From contig NZ_JAUSCF010000038.1 in the NCBI RefSeq assembly GCF_030651625.1, positions 31,339 to 95,338 on the forward strand: a stretch of DNA of 64,000 nucleotides, read 5' to 3'. Below are positions 18,432 through 26,813 of this stretch, piece after piece. Below the pieces are notes generated by a model. It ran no database searches. It had not been told where the DNA came from and saw only the letters and a program-made list of their open reading frames with translations. How positions within the stretch are numbered: the first letter of the stretch is position 1; the number at the start of each line of letters is the position of its first letter. This DNA is from Hydrogenophaga sp. (GTDB taxonomy: Bacteria > Pseudomonadota > Gammaproteobacteria > Burkholderiales > Burkholderiaceae_C). The translations under genes and the position numbers were made by a program.

Positions 18432-19523
18432 ATGCCAAACCCGAACATCCCCCACTTGAGCAGCGCGCGCCAGCATGAGCGAGCCGGGTCGTTGCTGGTA
18501 GCCGCCTACCGCAGCGGCCTGACCAACCACGCCGAACTGGCCAACTTCATGGGGCAAACGCAGCACGAAAGCCTGAATTTCAACCGGCTCGAAGAAAACC
18601 TCAACTACAGCGGGACCCGCTTGTACGAGGTGTTCCCCAAGCGCAACGGCTTGACGCGTGAGCAAGCGCTGATCATTGCCAACATCACCGACGCCACCGA
18701 ACGGCGGCAAGCGGTTGCGGAACAGGTCTATGGCGGCACTTGGGGACACAACAACCTGGGCAACACCGAAGCGGGCGATGGCTACGCCTACCGCGGACGG
18801 GGCTATATGCAGCTCACGGGCCGTAGCAACTACGCCGCCTACGGTAAAGCCTTGGGCCTGGATCTGGTGAACCAGCCTGAGTTGGCCGCCCAGGAAGAGA
18901 ACGCAGAGCGCATCGCAGTGCAGTACTGGAAGACGTCCGTTCAACCTGAACACGGCGCCAGCACCGACGTGAGCAAAGCTGGTTCGATCATCAACACGGG
19001 TGCCGTTGGCGGCAACGTCAAAGGCCTCGCCGAACGCCAAACCCTCGCCGCCGCCTGGCAAACCGCTCTCGACAAAGGCTACCTGCAGGAAGCCCTGCAA
19101 CGCCACCCCGACCCTGCAGCCACACAAGAACCGGCACACTCCATACTGCCCGAACGCCCACCCCAACTCTCCCCCCGAAGCCAGCGCCTCATCCGCGACA
19201 GCGAACAACATGTCCGCGAAACCGCCCGACACCACCACCTGCCCTGGGACGCTGGCATGGACAACACCGTGCACGCCCTGGCCTGCGCTGCGCGGCAGCA
19301 GGGCCTGAGCGGCATCACGCACTTCCACGTGGAGCAAGGGCAAATGCGCTTCGCGCAATACGACGGCATCTGCATTAACGAAGGCGAGCTGAACGCCCAC
19401 GTCGCCGCCAACACACCCGCGCAAGCATCACTCCGCCAGATGGGGCAAGCAGACCAGCAAGCCCGGAACCACCACAACGCGGCCGAACACCGCCAGATGG
19501 AAGAGCGCACCCTGGCGATGTGA
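18432..19523 (+). CDS. GH19 lysozyme/chitinase-like protein with XVIPCD-like C-terminus (putative T4SS effector)
   Basis: A 363-residue protein with no signal peptide. Residues 1-220 form a glycoside hydrolase family 19 domain: catalytic Glu46 in FMGQTQHESLNF, the LEENLNYSGTRLYEVFP segment, GGTWGHNNLGN, and the family hallmark YAYRGRGYMQLTGRSNY. GH19 proteins of this type cut peptidoglycan or chitin. After a proline-rich linker (225-245), residues about 245-335 (SPRSQRLIRDSEQHVRETA ... ACAARQQGLSGITHFHVEQG) resemble the XVIPCD domain recognised by VirD4 in bacteria-killing type IV systems, and the tail is Gln/His-rich as in those effectors. A cell-wall hydrolase without a Sec signal, behind a lipoprotein gene, fits a secreted antibacterial toxin. 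No secretion genes are in this window; a phage-type endolysin is the alternative. Confidence 0.75.
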   Translation: MPNPNIPHLSSARQHERAGSLLVAAYRSGLTNHAELANFMGQTQHESLNFNRLEENLNYSGTRLYEVFPKRNGLTREQALIIANITDATERRQAVAEQVYGGTWGHNNLGNTEAGDGYAYRGRGYMQLTGRSNYAAYGKALGLDLVNQPELAAQEENAERIAVQYWKTSVQPEHGASTDVSKAGSIINTGAVGGNVKGLAERQTLAAAWQTALDKGYLQEALQRHPDPAATQEPAHSILPERPPQLSPRSQRLIRDSEQHVRETARHHHLPWDAGMDNTVHALACAARQQGLSGITHFHVEQGQMRFAQYDGICINEGELNAHVAANTPAQASLRQMGQADQQARNHHNAAEHRQMEERTLAM

Positions 19524-19626
19524 TGGCGCCACGGCGTGCAACCCATGCACACCCACCTCACCAAAGAGGCACGCCAAGGTCGCAGAACCCAGGGCCGCAC
19601 CACCAGCGCCGCCCTAGAATGAGCGA

Positions 19627-21483
19627 ATGAGCTCCAAACCCCCCGCTTCCTCCCCCAAGAACAACGATTCGGCCGCGCCCGCCAATGCCGGTGACGCCGC
19701 CGAACACAAGGTCAGCAACTTCCTGCGACAGGTGATTGAAAAAGACCTGGAACAAGGCACCTACAGCCAGCGCCGCTGGGGCGGCAGCCCTGGTGACGCC
19801 GCCCACCACCAAGCCGGCCAGCCAGACCCGGCGCGCATCCGCACCCGCTTCCCGCCCGAACCCAACGGCTACCTGCACGTGGGCCACGCCAAGAGCATCT
19901 GCCTCAACTTTGGCCTGGCGCGCGACTACGGCGGCGTATGCCACCTGCGCTTCGACGACACCAACCCCGAAAAAGAAGACACCGAATACGTCAACAGCAT
20001 CATCGACTCGGTGAAGTGGCTGGGCTTCAATTGGGAGGCTGAGGGCGAAACCCACCTCTACCAGGCCAGCGACTACTTCGACTTCATGTACCGCGCCGCG
20101 GAACACCTGATCGAATCCGGCCACGCCTACGTGGACGAACAGACCGCCGAGCAGATGCGCAGCAGCCGCGGCGACTTTGGCAAGCCCGGCGTGGACAGCC
20201 CGCACCGGAATCGCACACCAGAAGAAAACCTGGCCAGCTTCCGCGAAATGCGCGACGGCCAGCACGAAGACGGCTCCATGGTGCTGCGCGCCAAGATCGA
20301 CATGGCCAGCCCCAACATCAACATGCGCGACCCGGCCATCTACCGCATCCGCCGCGCCACGCACCACAACACCGGCGACAAGTGGTGCATCTACCCCATG
20401 TACACCTTCGCACACCCCATTGAAGACGCGCTGGAACAGATCACCCACAGCTTCTGCACACTGGAATTTGAAGACCAGCGCCCGTTTTACGACTGGCTGC
20501 TGGAAAGACTGTGCGAAGGTGGCCTGCTCAAAGCCCCGCCCCCACGCCAGTACGAATTCGCCCGCCTCAACCTCACCTATGTGATCACAAGCAAGCGCAA
20601 GCTGGCGCAACTGGTGTACGACCACAAAGTGAGCGGATGGGACGACCCGCGCATGCCAACCATCGTGGGTCTGCGCCGGCGCGGCTACACGCCAGAGAGC
20701 ATCCAGCTGTTTGCCGAACGCATCGGTGTAACCAAGAGCGATTCCTGGATCGACTACAGCACCCTGGAAGGCTGCCTGCGCGAAGACCTGGAAAACAAGG
20801 CCCACCGCGGCATGGCTGTGCTGGACCCGGTCAAGCTGGTGCTCACCAACTGGGCAGAAGCCTTTGGAAGTGACGATTACACCGAAGACTGCACCCAGCC
20901 CGCCCTGCCCCACTCGGCAATAGCCGAAGGGCAAACCCCGCCGCCCGACCGCGTGTTCAAGATCGGCAAACACGTGTGGATCGAACGCGAAGACTTTGAA
21001 GAAGTCCCACCCAAGGGATACAAGCGCTTGTTCCCTGGGAACGTCGTGCGCCTCAAAGGCGGCTACGTCATCGAATGCACTGGTTGCGCAAAAGATGCGG
21101 AAGGCACGGTGACCGAAGTACACGCCAAAGTGATCCCCGGCACCAAGAGCGGCACCCCCGGCGCCGACAGCGTGAAAGCCAAGGCCGCCATCACCTGGGT
21201 GAGTGTGGTCAGCGGTGTGCTGGCTGAAGTGAGGTTGTACGACCGCCTGTTCATCGACCCCAACCCGGATGCTGGCGGGAAAGACTTTATTGAGGCGCTG
21301 AACCCGAACAGCTTGAAAGTGGTGACGGCCTATGTGGAGCCTTCATTGGCCGCTGCGAAGCCGGACGAGAAATTCCAGTTTGAGCGGTTTGGGTACTTTG
21401 TGGCGGATCGGATGGATCACGTGGCGGGGAGCAAGCCGGTGTTCAACCGGGTGACGGGGTTGAAGGACAGTTGGGGCAGGTAA
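19627..21483 (+). CDS. glnS: Glutaminyl-tRNA synthetase
   Basis: A class I aminoacyl-tRNA synthetase that charges tRNA-Gln. At 618 residues it is about 60 longer than the E. coli enzyme, mostly through a low-complexity N-terminal leader (SSKPPASSPKNNDSAAPANA). The ATP-binding HIGH motif appears as HVGH within PPEPNGYLHVGHAKSI, and the KMSKS-equivalent is TSKRK in YVITSKRKLAQLV. The RFDDTNPEKE segment, which contacts ATP/Gln, and the beta-barrel anticodon domain (from about residue 400) are present. The ATG at 19627 is the only good start near the frame's beginning. Confidence 0.97.
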   Translation: MSSKPPASSPKNNDSAAPANAGDAAEHKVSNFLRQVIEKDLEQGTYSQRRWGGSPGDAAHHQAGQPDPARIRTRFPPEPNGYLHVGHAKSICLNFGLARDYGGVCHLRFDDTNPEKEDTEYVNSIIDSVKWLGFNWEAEGETHLYQASDYFDFMYRAAEHLIESGHAYVDEQTAEQMRSSRGDFGKPGVDSPHRNRTPEENLASFREMRDGQHEDGSMVLRAKIDMASPNINMRDPAIYRIRRATHHNTGDKWCIYPMYTFAHPIEDALEQITHSFCTLEFEDQRPFYDWLLERLCEGGLLKAPPPRQYEFARLNLTYVITSKRKLAQLVYDHKVSGWDDPRMPTIVGLRRRGYTPESIQLFAERIGVTKSDSWIDYSTLEGCLREDLENKAHRGMAVLDPVKLVLTNWAEAFGSDDYTEDCTQPALPHSAIAEGQTPPPDRVFKIGKHVWIEREDFEEVPPKGYKRLFPGNVVRLKGGYVIECTGCAKDAEGTVTEVHAKVIPGTKSGTPGADSVKAKAAITWVSVVSGVLAEVRLYDRLFIDPNPDAGGKDFIEALNPNSLKVVTAYVEPSLAAAKPDEKFQFERFGYFVADRMDHVAGSKPVFNRVTGLKDSWGR

Positions 21484-21563
21484 GAGCGCTCCATTCATTT
21501 AGCAAAGACCAGGAGTACTGCAACCACAGCTCCCTTTGGCTTTGAACATGCAAACAACTCCAT

Positions 21564-21971
21564 ATGCTCGCCAACCTCACCCCATTCCTCCTCCACTGGG
21601 CCATCACCGCCCTTTCCCTGTGGGTGACGAGCCATTTGTTCAAGGGCATCCGGTTCGGCAGCACCTCGGCGCTGGTGGTCTCGGCCCTTCTGCTGGGGCT
21701 GGCCAATGCGGTGGTGAGGCCGCTGCTGGTGGTGCTCACGCTTCCCTTGACGCTGCTCACCTTCGGCCTGTTCCTGCTGGTCATCAACGCGCTGATGCTC
21801 ATGCTGGTGGCCAAGCTGGTGGACGGCTTCAAGGTCGATGGCTTCTGGACGGCGTTCTGGGCCAGCCTGTTCATCTCGCTGCTCAGCCTGGTGCTCGGCG
21901 CCTTCGTGCTGGGCGGCTCGCCCGACTTCACCATCCAGACCAGCCCGGCGCCAGGGTCGGTGTGGCTTTGA
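21564..21971 (+). CDS. Phage holin family (YvlD-like) membrane protein
   Basis: A 135-residue protein with four hydrophobic helices, matching the chromosomal 'phage holin family' (PF04020, YvlD-type): GIRFGSTSALVVSALLLGLANAVVRPLL and LTLPLTLLTFGLFLLVINALML are its signature segments. These proteins are usual chromosomal genes in proteobacteria and are not evidence for a prophage. Function in the cell is unknown. Confidence 0.88.
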   Translation: MLANLTPFLLHWAITALSLWVTSHLFKGIRFGSTSALVVSALLLGLANAVVRPLLVVLTLPLTLLTFGLFLLVINALMLMLVAKLVDGFKVDGFWTAFWASLFISLLSLVLGAFVLGGSPDFTIQTSPAPGSVWL

Positions 21972-22162
21972 GTTTTCGGTAGGCCGGCCTGATGCCCCTC
22001 CAATGCTGATCAGGTCCGCCATCGGCGGTCGGCAATCGGACTTCATCTCCATCAGGGTCAGGTCTTGCCTTTTGCCTTTGGGAGCCCCGGCCTGATGCGT
22101 GGCCCCGCAGCGAAGGATCTGTGGATTGGCATTCAATTTCAGCCATCCACAAGGGAAGCACC

Positions 22163-22396
22163 ATGCCCATCACCGCAAAATCCCTCAGCGCTCAGGCGTT
22201 GCAGCTCCCGCCCGACGAACGACTGGCGCTGGTGGATCAGCTGCTGGCCACGCTGGACGAACCCGATGCGTCGCTGGATGCGCTTTGGGCGAATGAGGCC
22301 GAGTCGAGGCTGGCGGCCTACCGCCGTGGCGAGATTCAGGCCACGTCTTTGTCTGACGTGATCGCGAAGTACCAAATCGACTCCCGACCTGCATGA
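22163..22396 (+). CDS. Addiction-module antitoxin (TIGR02574-like)
   Basis: A 77-residue protein of the addiction module family: the core ALQLPPDERLALVDQLLATLDE with a downstream LWANEAESRLAAYRRGEI is characteristic of the antitoxin paired with RelE/ParE-type toxins. The ATG at 22163 follows a GGAAG-like ribosome site. Its stop overlaps the toxin start as ATGA, as usual in such operons. The antitoxin itself is intact although its toxin is frameshifted. Confidence 0.85.
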   Translation: MPITAKSLSAQALQLPPDERLALVDQLLATLDEPDASLDALWANEAESRLAAYRRGEIQATSLSDVIAKYQIDSRPA

Positions 22397-22687
22397 ACGT
22401 CCGCCTGCTGGCGCCTGCCCAGGCCGAACTGGATGAAGCCATCAGCTGGTATGCAGCCCAAGCCCCGGGGTTGGGCGATGTGTTCTTGGTGGAGGTGCTG
22501 CGCAGCATTCAGCTGATCCAGCGCCACCCCGCAGGCTGGCTCCCACTCACCCCTGGAATTCGCCGTTGCCGCCTTGCGCCGTTTTCCGTACAGCGTGATC
22601 TACACCGTCGAGGCGGGTGAGGTGCTGATACTGGCCGTGGCGCACCAGCACCGCAGGCCCAGCCATTGGCAGGACCGCATCAGCTGA
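22393..22687 (+). pseudogene. RelE/ParE-family toxin, frameshifted
   Basis: The first frame reads MNVRLLAPAQAELDEAISWYAAQAPGLG..., an ordinary RelE/ParE start with the helix hairpin and FLVEVLRSIQLIQRHP. At about 22577 the reading has one base too many: the original frame gives RRCRLAPFSVQR and a short unrelated end at 22620, while removing one base gives RRFPYSVIYTVEAGEVLILAVAHQHRRPSHW, the canonical C-terminal strands including the catalytic-region R-R-F-P-Y, ending at 22687. The reconstructed toxin would be about 97 residues. It is either inactivated or the read has an error. Confidence 0.8.
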
Positions 22688-22698
22688 TACCTGCCGCC

Positions 22699-22887
22699 AT
22701 GGCAAGACCTTTTCGCATTGAATTCCCCGGCGCCGTCTATCACGTGACCTCGCGCGGTGACCGGCGGGAGCCGATTTTTGTTGATGACGTTGACCGCCGG
22801 GCTTTGCTGGATGTTCTGGGCGCGGGTCTGGACCGGTTTGACGCCAGCGCGCTGGCTGAGGAGCGGCTCAAACGAGAGACGCCATGA
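22699..22887 (+). pseudogene. Truncated REP-associated tyrosine transposase
   Basis: The 62-codon frame starts MARPFRIEFPGAVYHVTSRGDRREPIF, the N-terminus of the Y1-type REP-associated tyrosine transposase (RAYT) family, and matches it up to FDASALA, the point just before the expected L-M-x-N-H-x-H metal-binding motif. After that it runs into nine unrelated residues. The catalytic HUH and tyrosine are therefore missing and the copy cannot be active. It directly follows the damaged toxin. Confidence 0.8.
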
Positions 22888-22967
22888 GCGTTTGGTGGAC
22901 AATCCCCGTTTGCACCCAGGCCACGCACCATGCTGCTGCTCCCCGCTCTTGCGTGCGCAGGCTCCCA

Positions 22968-22987
22968 GGCCAGACGCACGTCTGGCC
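22968..22987. repeat. Perfect hairpin near the truncated transposase
   Basis: Nine-base arms GGCCAGACG (22968-22976) and CGTCTGGCC (22979-22987) flank a two-base CA. REP-type transposases act on short hairpins of this kind, so it could be a leftover of their target, but with one copy seen this is only suggestive; it could also be a terminator lacking a T-run. Confidence 0.4.
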
Positions 22988-23042
22988 GTCGTCGCGCGCC
23001 TAGCTTGGCGCTGTTTTCAATCCATTCGCACTTGGAAAAATA

Positions 23043-24281
23043 GTGTTAACAGGCCCTAGCCTGCCCGCCGCCCACCCGTTGATTCACTGGACCACGCCCG
23101 ACGGCGTGGCCGCCTCGGCGCGCTGGCGCTCCGAACGAGGTGCCCCGGTGCCACAGCGGGTGGTGCTGGCCGACGACACCATCACCGCAGACGCCGCCTA
23201 CCGGCTGGCATGCGCCGGCACCGCCCTGCTCTGGCAGGGCGACTTTCACAACGCCCGCCAACTGCTGCAGGCCATGGCCCGCCGCTGCGACGCCACGCCG
23301 ACCCGCAAAAAACGCAAAGCCGCCCAACCGGCGGGCGCAAGCAGCGCCAGCCCAGACGGCGCCGAGGCCTTTCACAAACACCGCCAGGCGCAGGCACAAC
23401 GGGCCCGCATTTTGGGCATGGTCCTGCTGCGCTTTGAACCCGACCACACGCTGAAGCTGCGCCGTGCGCCCGATGTGCAGCGGGCCTGCACCCATGCCTG
23501 GGGCGTCGCCGAAACGGGCGCCATGCACTCAGTGGCGTCTTTGCGCGAACTGCTGGGCTTCACCAGCGCCGAGGAGTGGCGTCGTGTGGGGGTCGAAATT
23601 CCCGCGCTGGGCGCGCCGCCCCACAACCGCGTGTTTCCGCACTACGGCGTGTTTTCACCGGTGCGGGGCGAGTACATCGATCTGGTGGCCCAGGCCCCGC
23701 TGCCGGTTGCGCCGCCGGGTCAGGCTGGTGCAGGCGCCCAGCCGGTGTTTGACATTGGCACCGGCACAGGCGTGCTATCGGCCGTGCTGGCTCGCCGTGG
23801 CGCAGGTCCCATCACCGCCACCGACCTGGACCCGCGAGCGCTGGCCTGCGCCCGGGAAAACCTGACGCAACTGGGCGTGAGCGAGCGTGTGACCTTGCTG
23901 CAAACCGATCTGTTTCCAGCCGGCAAGGCAATGCTGGTGGTGTGCAACCCACCCTGGCTACCGGCCCGTGCCAGTTCCCCGGTGGAACGCGCGGTGTACG
24001 ACGAAGGCAGCCGCATGCTGCAGGGTTATTTGAATGGTCTGGCCGCGCACCTGTTGCCCGGGGGCGAAGGCTGGCTCATCTTGTCTGACCTGGCCGAACA
24101 CCTGGGCCTGCGCAGCCGCGCCGAGCTGATGGGCTGGATCGCGCAAGCCGGCCTGCAGGTTCTGGGCCGTCTGGACGCCAAACCCCGCCACAGCAAGGCG
24201 AGCAACGCCAACGACCCGTTGCACAGCGCGCGCTCGGCCGAGGTGACCTCGCTGTGGCGCCTGGGTCTGGTTGTGCCGTGA
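23043..24281 (+). CDS. HemK-like class I SAM-dependent methyltransferase
   Basis: A 412-residue protein with a poorly conserved 200-residue N-terminal region and a C-terminal Rossmann methyltransferase. The SAM loop is VFDIGTGTGVLSAVLARRG (about residue 235), the acidic motif ATDLDPRALACAREN follows, and the catalytic motif is NPPW in VVCNPPWLPARAS, the N/D-P-P-Y/W type used for glutamine or adenine N-methylation. Protein or rRNA methylation is therefore likely. The middle contains a low-complexity RKKRKAAQPAGASSASPDG stretch. The frame begins with GTG at 23043 with no good Shine-Dalgarno, so the start is uncertain. Confidence 0.8.
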   Translation: MLTGPSLPAAHPLIHWTTPDGVAASARWRSERGAPVPQRVVLADDTITADAAYRLACAGTALLWQGDFHNARQLLQAMARRCDATPTRKKRKAAQPAGASSASPDGAEAFHKHRQAQAQRARILGMVLLRFEPDHTLKLRRAPDVQRACTHAWGVAETGAMHSVASLRELLGFTSAEEWRRVGVEIPALGAPPHNRVFPHYGVFSPVRGEYIDLVAQAPLPVAPPGQAGAGAQPVFDIGTGTGVLSAVLARRGAGPITATDLDPRALACARENLTQLGVSERVTLLQTDLFPAGKAMLVVCNPPWLPARASSPVERAVYDEGSRMLQGYLNGLAAHLLPGGEGWLILSDLAEHLGLRSRAELMGWIAQAGLQVLGRLDAKPRHSKASNANDPLHSARSAEVTSLWRLGLVVP

Positions 24282-24948
24282 GCCTCGCGGCCCAGGCAGT
24301 CGACTGGCCCTGGAGCAGCGGGTACAGAAATCATCGCAAGCATTTGCTCACCCCATTCGAGCCGACCGGTAGACTCTTCCGAGATAAAAACAACCGTGCC
24401 GCCGAAAGATCCAACTGAGGGAAGCAACTGCTTCCGGTACACCGCGTCGCACTTCTGTCAAAGATTCTGAAAAATGGATTCTGCTTCGGTCCATCGCACA
24501 GAGAAATCAAACACAGCCCCCAAGGGCGAGCAAGCCCGCATTGATGCGGCACGATCAGCAACCCCGTTGTCTGAAGCGGTGGGCACGCAAGCAGCCAGTC
24601 GCAGCCCAGAACGCCCTTTCTTCTCACATGCCAAAGATCAGCAGGTACGTGGACCCAGTGGCGACCCCTCAAAAAATGCTTGACCGGGTAGTGCTCGCCA
24701 CAGCCTTTGCAGTAAAGATTGCACGCGACCCCAGCCACAGCATTGTTGCGCTCTCAGCCCGTCATTTCCGTGACCCCTGCGTTGGCGCGTAGCGACGCAT
24801 GCCATGGCATGAAACACGCGGTGAAATTCCGCGAGGCGGTCAGTTGGTTGACGGTTGAGGCGCCTCTGTTCCCCTGTAGCGTTGATCCGGGTTCAGATTT
24901 ACCATTCGGCCAATCAGCTCAGCTCCACAAACAGCACGAGAGGTGACC
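24282..24948. other. 667-base stretch without an assigned gene
   Basis: GC content looks lower than in the flanks. A minus-strand frame from a GTG at 24738 to 24331 encodes 135 residues starting MAGVACNLYCKGCGEHYPVKH, with a C-x-x-C and several basic/aromatic residues; I do not recognise it and codon use is not convincing. A plus-strand frame at 24474-24683 (69 codons) has low-complexity composition and looks spurious. The last 30 bases carry the ribosome site (agagg at 24939-24943) of the next gene. No tRNA or clear hairpin was found. Confidence 0.4.
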
Positions 24949-25683
24949 ATGTCGAACACGCGCATTGACGAGATCGGTGAAGACATCTTCCGTATCTCCA
25001 CTTACTTGCCGGACTACAACCTGGAATTCAACCAGTTTCTGGTGCGCGACGAGCAGCCACTGCTCTATCACACGGGCATGGGTTTTCTGTTTCCGGCGGT
25101 GCAAGAAGCGGTAGCGAAGCTGATCGCGCCCGAGGATCTGCGCTGGGTGGGTTTCAGCCACTACGAGCAGGACGAGTGCGGCTCTCTCACGCAGTGGCTG
25201 GCCGTCGCACCCCAGGCGCAGCCGGTGTGCAACATGGTGTCTGCCCTTGTCAATGTGAACGACGCCACCGGCCGAGAGAACCGCATCTTTCAAGATGACG
25301 AAGTGTTCGCCACAGGCAAGCATCGCTTTCGCTTCCTGAGCACCCCCCACGTGCCCCACGGCTGGGACGCCAGCCTGCTGTTCGAAGAGACGAAAGGCGT
25401 GTTGTTTTGTTCGGATCTGTTCACCCACTCGGGCGAGCAGCCCGCACTCTTCGATGACATCGCCACCAAGGCGCACGAAACGCTGCTGGAGCAACAGCAA
25501 AGCCCCTTCCGCGACTTCATGGCCTACAACGCCACCACAGACGCAACACTCTCCACACTGGCCGACCTCAATCCGGCCGTGCTGGCCGTGATGCACGGAT
25601 CAAGCTATGTGGGTGACGGAGCAACCGCCCTGCATGACCTGCGGCGGTCGCTCCGCTCGGTGCTGGGCACCAAATCAGCGTGA
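24949..25683 (+). CDS. ODP-type metallo-beta-lactamase-fold protein
   Basis: A 244-residue soluble protein with the oxygen-binding diiron protein (ODP) fold of flavodiiron proteins, but without the flavodoxin domain. The metal motif is SHYEQDECG (H-x-E-x-D), with further ligands in TPHVPHGWDA, LFCSDLFTH and the late MHGSSY. Such stand-alone ODP proteins can act in oxygen or nitric oxide handling or sensing. The ATG at 24949 is chosen over an in-frame GTG at 24943 because the AGAGG site lies at proper distance from the ATG. Confidence 0.85.
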   Translation: MSNTRIDEIGEDIFRISTYLPDYNLEFNQFLVRDEQPLLYHTGMGFLFPAVQEAVAKLIAPEDLRWVGFSHYEQDECGSLTQWLAVAPQAQPVCNMVSALVNVNDATGRENRIFQDDEVFATGKHRFRFLSTPHVPHGWDASLLFEETKGVLFCSDLFTHSGEQPALFDDIATKAHETLLEQQQSPFRDFMAYNATTDATLSTLADLNPAVLAVMHGSSYVGDGATALHDLRRSLRSVLGTKSA

Positions 25684-25684
25684 G

Positions 25685-26113
25685 TCAGTGCAGCGTATTC
25701 GCCATGATCTGGTGCACCTCCTGCTCCAGACCCTTCGACGGAATGACCACCATCTGCTTGCCGCCGATTTCAGCCGAGTAGCGCGGCGTTTCGCTGGCGT
25801 GCTCATAGGCCTCGCCCAGCCGGACAATCAGCTCTCCGACTTCAACCTGCGACAGATGGTGTTCTTTGGCGATGTCCTTGAGGCTGGTGATCTTGCCGTC
25901 ATGAATCCAGGCCACGCCAAAATTCTCGGGGGGCTTGCCGAGGAAGACGAAGGCCTCGTGTTCTGCCGGCACCACCTCCAGGTGGTCAGACACCTTGTGC
26001 GCCAGCTCTTCCAAAGGTGCCTTGATTTCATCGAGTTTCACCAGCGCCTCGCTGCCAGCTGGCAGAGGTGGGTACTTGACCTTGCTGCCAAAAATCTTGT
26101 CCAGTAGTCCCAT
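25685..26113 (-). CDS. Conserved hypothetical protein
   Basis: A 142-residue cytoplasmic protein starting MGLLDKIFGSKVKYPPLP, with a central FVFLGKPPENFGVAWIHDGKI segment that looks like a beta-rich fold and a helical second half (LKDIAKEHHLSQVEVGELIVRLGEAYEHA). An AAGGAG ribosome site precedes the ATG at good spacing. It converges with the ODP gene, one base apart. I recognise no functional family. Confidence 0.7.
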   Translation of the reverse strand: MGLLDKIFGSKVKYPPLPAGSEALVKLDEIKAPLEELAHKVSDHLEVVPAEHEAFVFLGKPPENFGVAWIHDGKITSLKDIAKEHHLSQVEVGELIVRLGEAYEHASETPRYSAEIGGKQMVVIPSKGLEQEVHQIMANTLH

Positions 26114-26136
26114 GTTGTTCTCCTTTCAGATTAAAA

Positions 26137-26209
26137 GAAAGAGTCTGGCGACGACTCATGAGCTCGGGGCTCGGTGGATGTGAGGGGGAGGATGTCGCCA
26201 GACGCTTTC
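26137..26209. promoter_or_regulatory. Long inverted repeat in the 5' leader of the hypothetical gene
   Basis: GAAAGAGTCTGGCGAC (26137-26152) and GTCGCCAGACGCTTTC (26194-26209) are complementary over 16 positions with one mismatch, separated by 41 bases. It sits 24-96 bases upstream of the minus-strand start at 26113, where it could form an mRNA leader hairpin or be two operator half-sites. It might also be the remnant of a tiny mobile element, but no target duplication is evident. Confidence 0.5.
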
Positions 26210-26379
26210 ACCATAGACCATCAGAGCGATATTTTCAAATCGGATCGACGAAATGACCACGTGTTCGATCACCTCTTGAACATGACGGCGGTTGGCCGTT
26301 GGCGCGTCAGCACTCGGTTTGTGCTGCCCTAAACCATCTATGAACCGCCGCTGTCAGGCGCCTTATATTTGTGCCCATC

Positions 26380-26688
26380 ATGAGCAACAAGCAGACCATT
26401 CTTGACCGGGAGTTGTTCACACAAGCCCTGCGCCACATGGGAGAGGAAGACCTGCTCTACCTCAACCGGATGGTTGTCGAACGCCTCAACCTGCTGGCCC
26501 AGGCCAAGAGCACGGTGGAGCTGGCCCAGTTCGCCGAAGGTGACCGCGTGCACTTCACTCCCAGCGATGGCAGAGTCAGGCACGGCGTTGTGCTGCGCCT
26601 GAACAAGAAGACCGCCAGTGTGCGCACCGACGAGGGGCAGAGCTGGAAAATCTCGCCGGGCTTGTTGATCAAGGCGGCTGCGCGCTGA
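26380..26688 (+). CDS. Small conserved hypothetical protein with SH3/KOW-like half
   Basis: A 102-residue protein. Residues 1-45 are helical (LDRELFTQALRHMGEEDLLYLNRMVVERLN) and residues 50-100 have the pattern AEGDRVHFTPSDGRVRHGVVLRLNKKTASVRTDEG, with GDRV-x-F and G-x-V-x-R-x-N-K-K-T-x-x-V as in small beta-barrel nucleic-acid-binding or translation-factor-like domains. The ATG at 26380 is preferred over a GTG nine bases upstream. It is a soluble protein of unknown function. Confidence 0.65.
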   Translation: MSNKQTILDRELFTQALRHMGEEDLLYLNRMVVERLNLLAQAKSTVELAQFAEGDRVHFTPSDGRVRHGVVLRLNKKTASVRTDEGQSWKISPGLLIKAAAR

Positions 26689-26813
26689 TCAAGCAAGCCA
26701 TGCGTCATCGACGCATTTGGCGAAAAGTGGGCGCCGCAGAACCTTCTGGTCGCGGGAAACACGATTTCATGGTCGGATCCTTTCGGTTTGCTGTAGTAGA
26801 TGCACTCGCCTTC

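Noticed and set aside
18432..19523. GH19 protein as a phage endolysin
   Set aside because: No holin, spanin or structural phage genes flank it; the lipoprotein neighbour and C-terminal domain fit an effector better, although this is not proven.
21564..21971. Holin-like gene as a sign of a prophage
   Set aside because: The family is a common chromosomal membrane protein and no other phage gene is nearby.
24474..24683. 69-codon plus-strand frame
   Set aside because: Low-complexity composition, no ribosome site and no similarity.
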